A stretch of DNA of 64,000 nt from Heligmosomoides polygyrus polygyrus (Eukaryota > Nematoda > Chromadorea > Rhabditida > Heligmosomidae), in the NCBI GenBank assembly GCA_947396885.1, contig OX377204.1, positions 89,786,728-89,850,727 of the forward strand, given 5' to 3'. The notes below the pieces were generated by a model. It made no database searches, was not told the origin of the DNA, and saw nothing but the letters and a program-made list of their open reading frames with translations. The first letter of the stretch is position 1, and the number at the start of each line of letters is the position of its first letter. Position numbers and translations under genes: made by a program. Of this stretch, positions 63,844 through 64,000 are shown piece by piece.

Positions 63844-64000
63844 TGAGTTTTGCGTTGCAGCAGAGGGGTCGCTGGCGCAAGGGCGAAAGCGCTACGAGAT
63901 CGGAGACGCAGAGTTCGACTCCTGCTCTCATCCGGTGTTCAGTTCCCTTTGGCACTGAGCACCGAAGCCGCGCTGCGTCTGTGGTGTTGGGAAGCGGATC

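Larger units (their letters stand above)
51443..64000 (+). repeat. 248-bp tandem array carrying tRNA-Gly(UCC), 50 complete tRNA copies
   Basis: Unit = 72-bp tRNA-Gly + 176-bp spacer. The period is exactly 248 bp except for two 243-bp units that lost CAGTT in the spacer (near 61966 and 62704). The array begins with a tRNA cut to its last 11 nt (51443-51453) and runs off the window end. Spacer landmarks in order: Pol III TTTT stop, a tRNA-like A-box/B-box segment, a GTGTTCAGT/ACTGAGCAC hairpin, and CGGATCGAACGG-CGAACGG just before the next tRNA. Open frames on both strands here are by-products of the repeat. Confidence 0.95.

Noticed and set aside
51460..64000. Scores of 78-206-codon open frames on both strands in the array
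   Set aside because: They are the same translations repeating every 248 bp across tRNA and spacer, on both strands at once; 248 is not a multiple of 3, and the frames end at unit-dependent points. They are by-products of a GC-rich repeat, not proteins.
51303..64000. CRISPR array
   Set aside because: Regular spacing, but the whole 248-bp unit is repeated (spacers are not unique), the repeat is a tRNA gene, and the context is eukaryotic.

Overview
The window looks like a gene-poor, repeat-rich stretch of a nematode nuclear genome, probably a clade V (rhabditid/strongylid) worm. The evidence is multi-exon genes with nematode-style splice sites (TTTCAG or TTTTAG acceptors, GTAAGT donors), a nematode-type single-PDZ protein family, and a mix of non-LTR retrotransposons, a Penelope-like element, and hAT, mariner and Harbinger-like DNA transposons and MITEs. 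Genus assignment is not possible from the sequence alone. There are no bacterial operons, CRISPR arrays or rRNA genes.

Positions 1-10,300: the end of an unrecognised plus-strand gene (exons 299-376 and 4964-5164) whose apparent 4.6 kb intron is filled by an 8-bp-TSD hAT element, tRNA-headed SINEs and a palindromic MITE. A broken CR1/Jockey-like LINE on the minus strand follows, itself split by two MITEs. Positions 10,300-51,200: three paralogous plus-strand PDZ-protein genes, called A (10,303-17,782), B (32,465-35,437) and C (41,087-51,161). They share exon lengths and intron phases, so they arose by tandem duplication. Their introns and intergenic spaces hold an endonuclease-only Penelope-like element with hammerhead-like motifs in its inverted ends, a 5.8 kb TA-flanked inverted-repeat element that encloses an 8-cysteine secreted-peptide gene, nested LINEs (RTE in CR1), three related hAT copies, a mariner remnant, and a Harbinger-like MITE that seems to have captured a terminal coding exon.

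Positions 51,303-64,000 (continuing past the window): a 248-bp tandem array. Each unit holds a complete tRNA-Gly with anticodon UCC, a Pol III TTTT stop, and a second tRNA-like A-box/B-box segment in the spacer. Fifty complete tRNA-Gly genes are visible; 38 match the consensus over all 72 nt. The array opens with a fold-back (an inverted spacer unit plus a truncated tRNA) and carries higher-order structure (496-bp dimers, a 2,480-bp duplicated block, two 243-bp units). Many apparent ORFs there are translation artefacts.

Functional picture: the only clear host protein genes are the PDZ family, presumably adaptor or scaffold proteins, plus a few partial genes. The tRNA array may support high demand for GGA glycine codons, for example in cuticle collagens; that is inference. 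The rest is mobile DNA.
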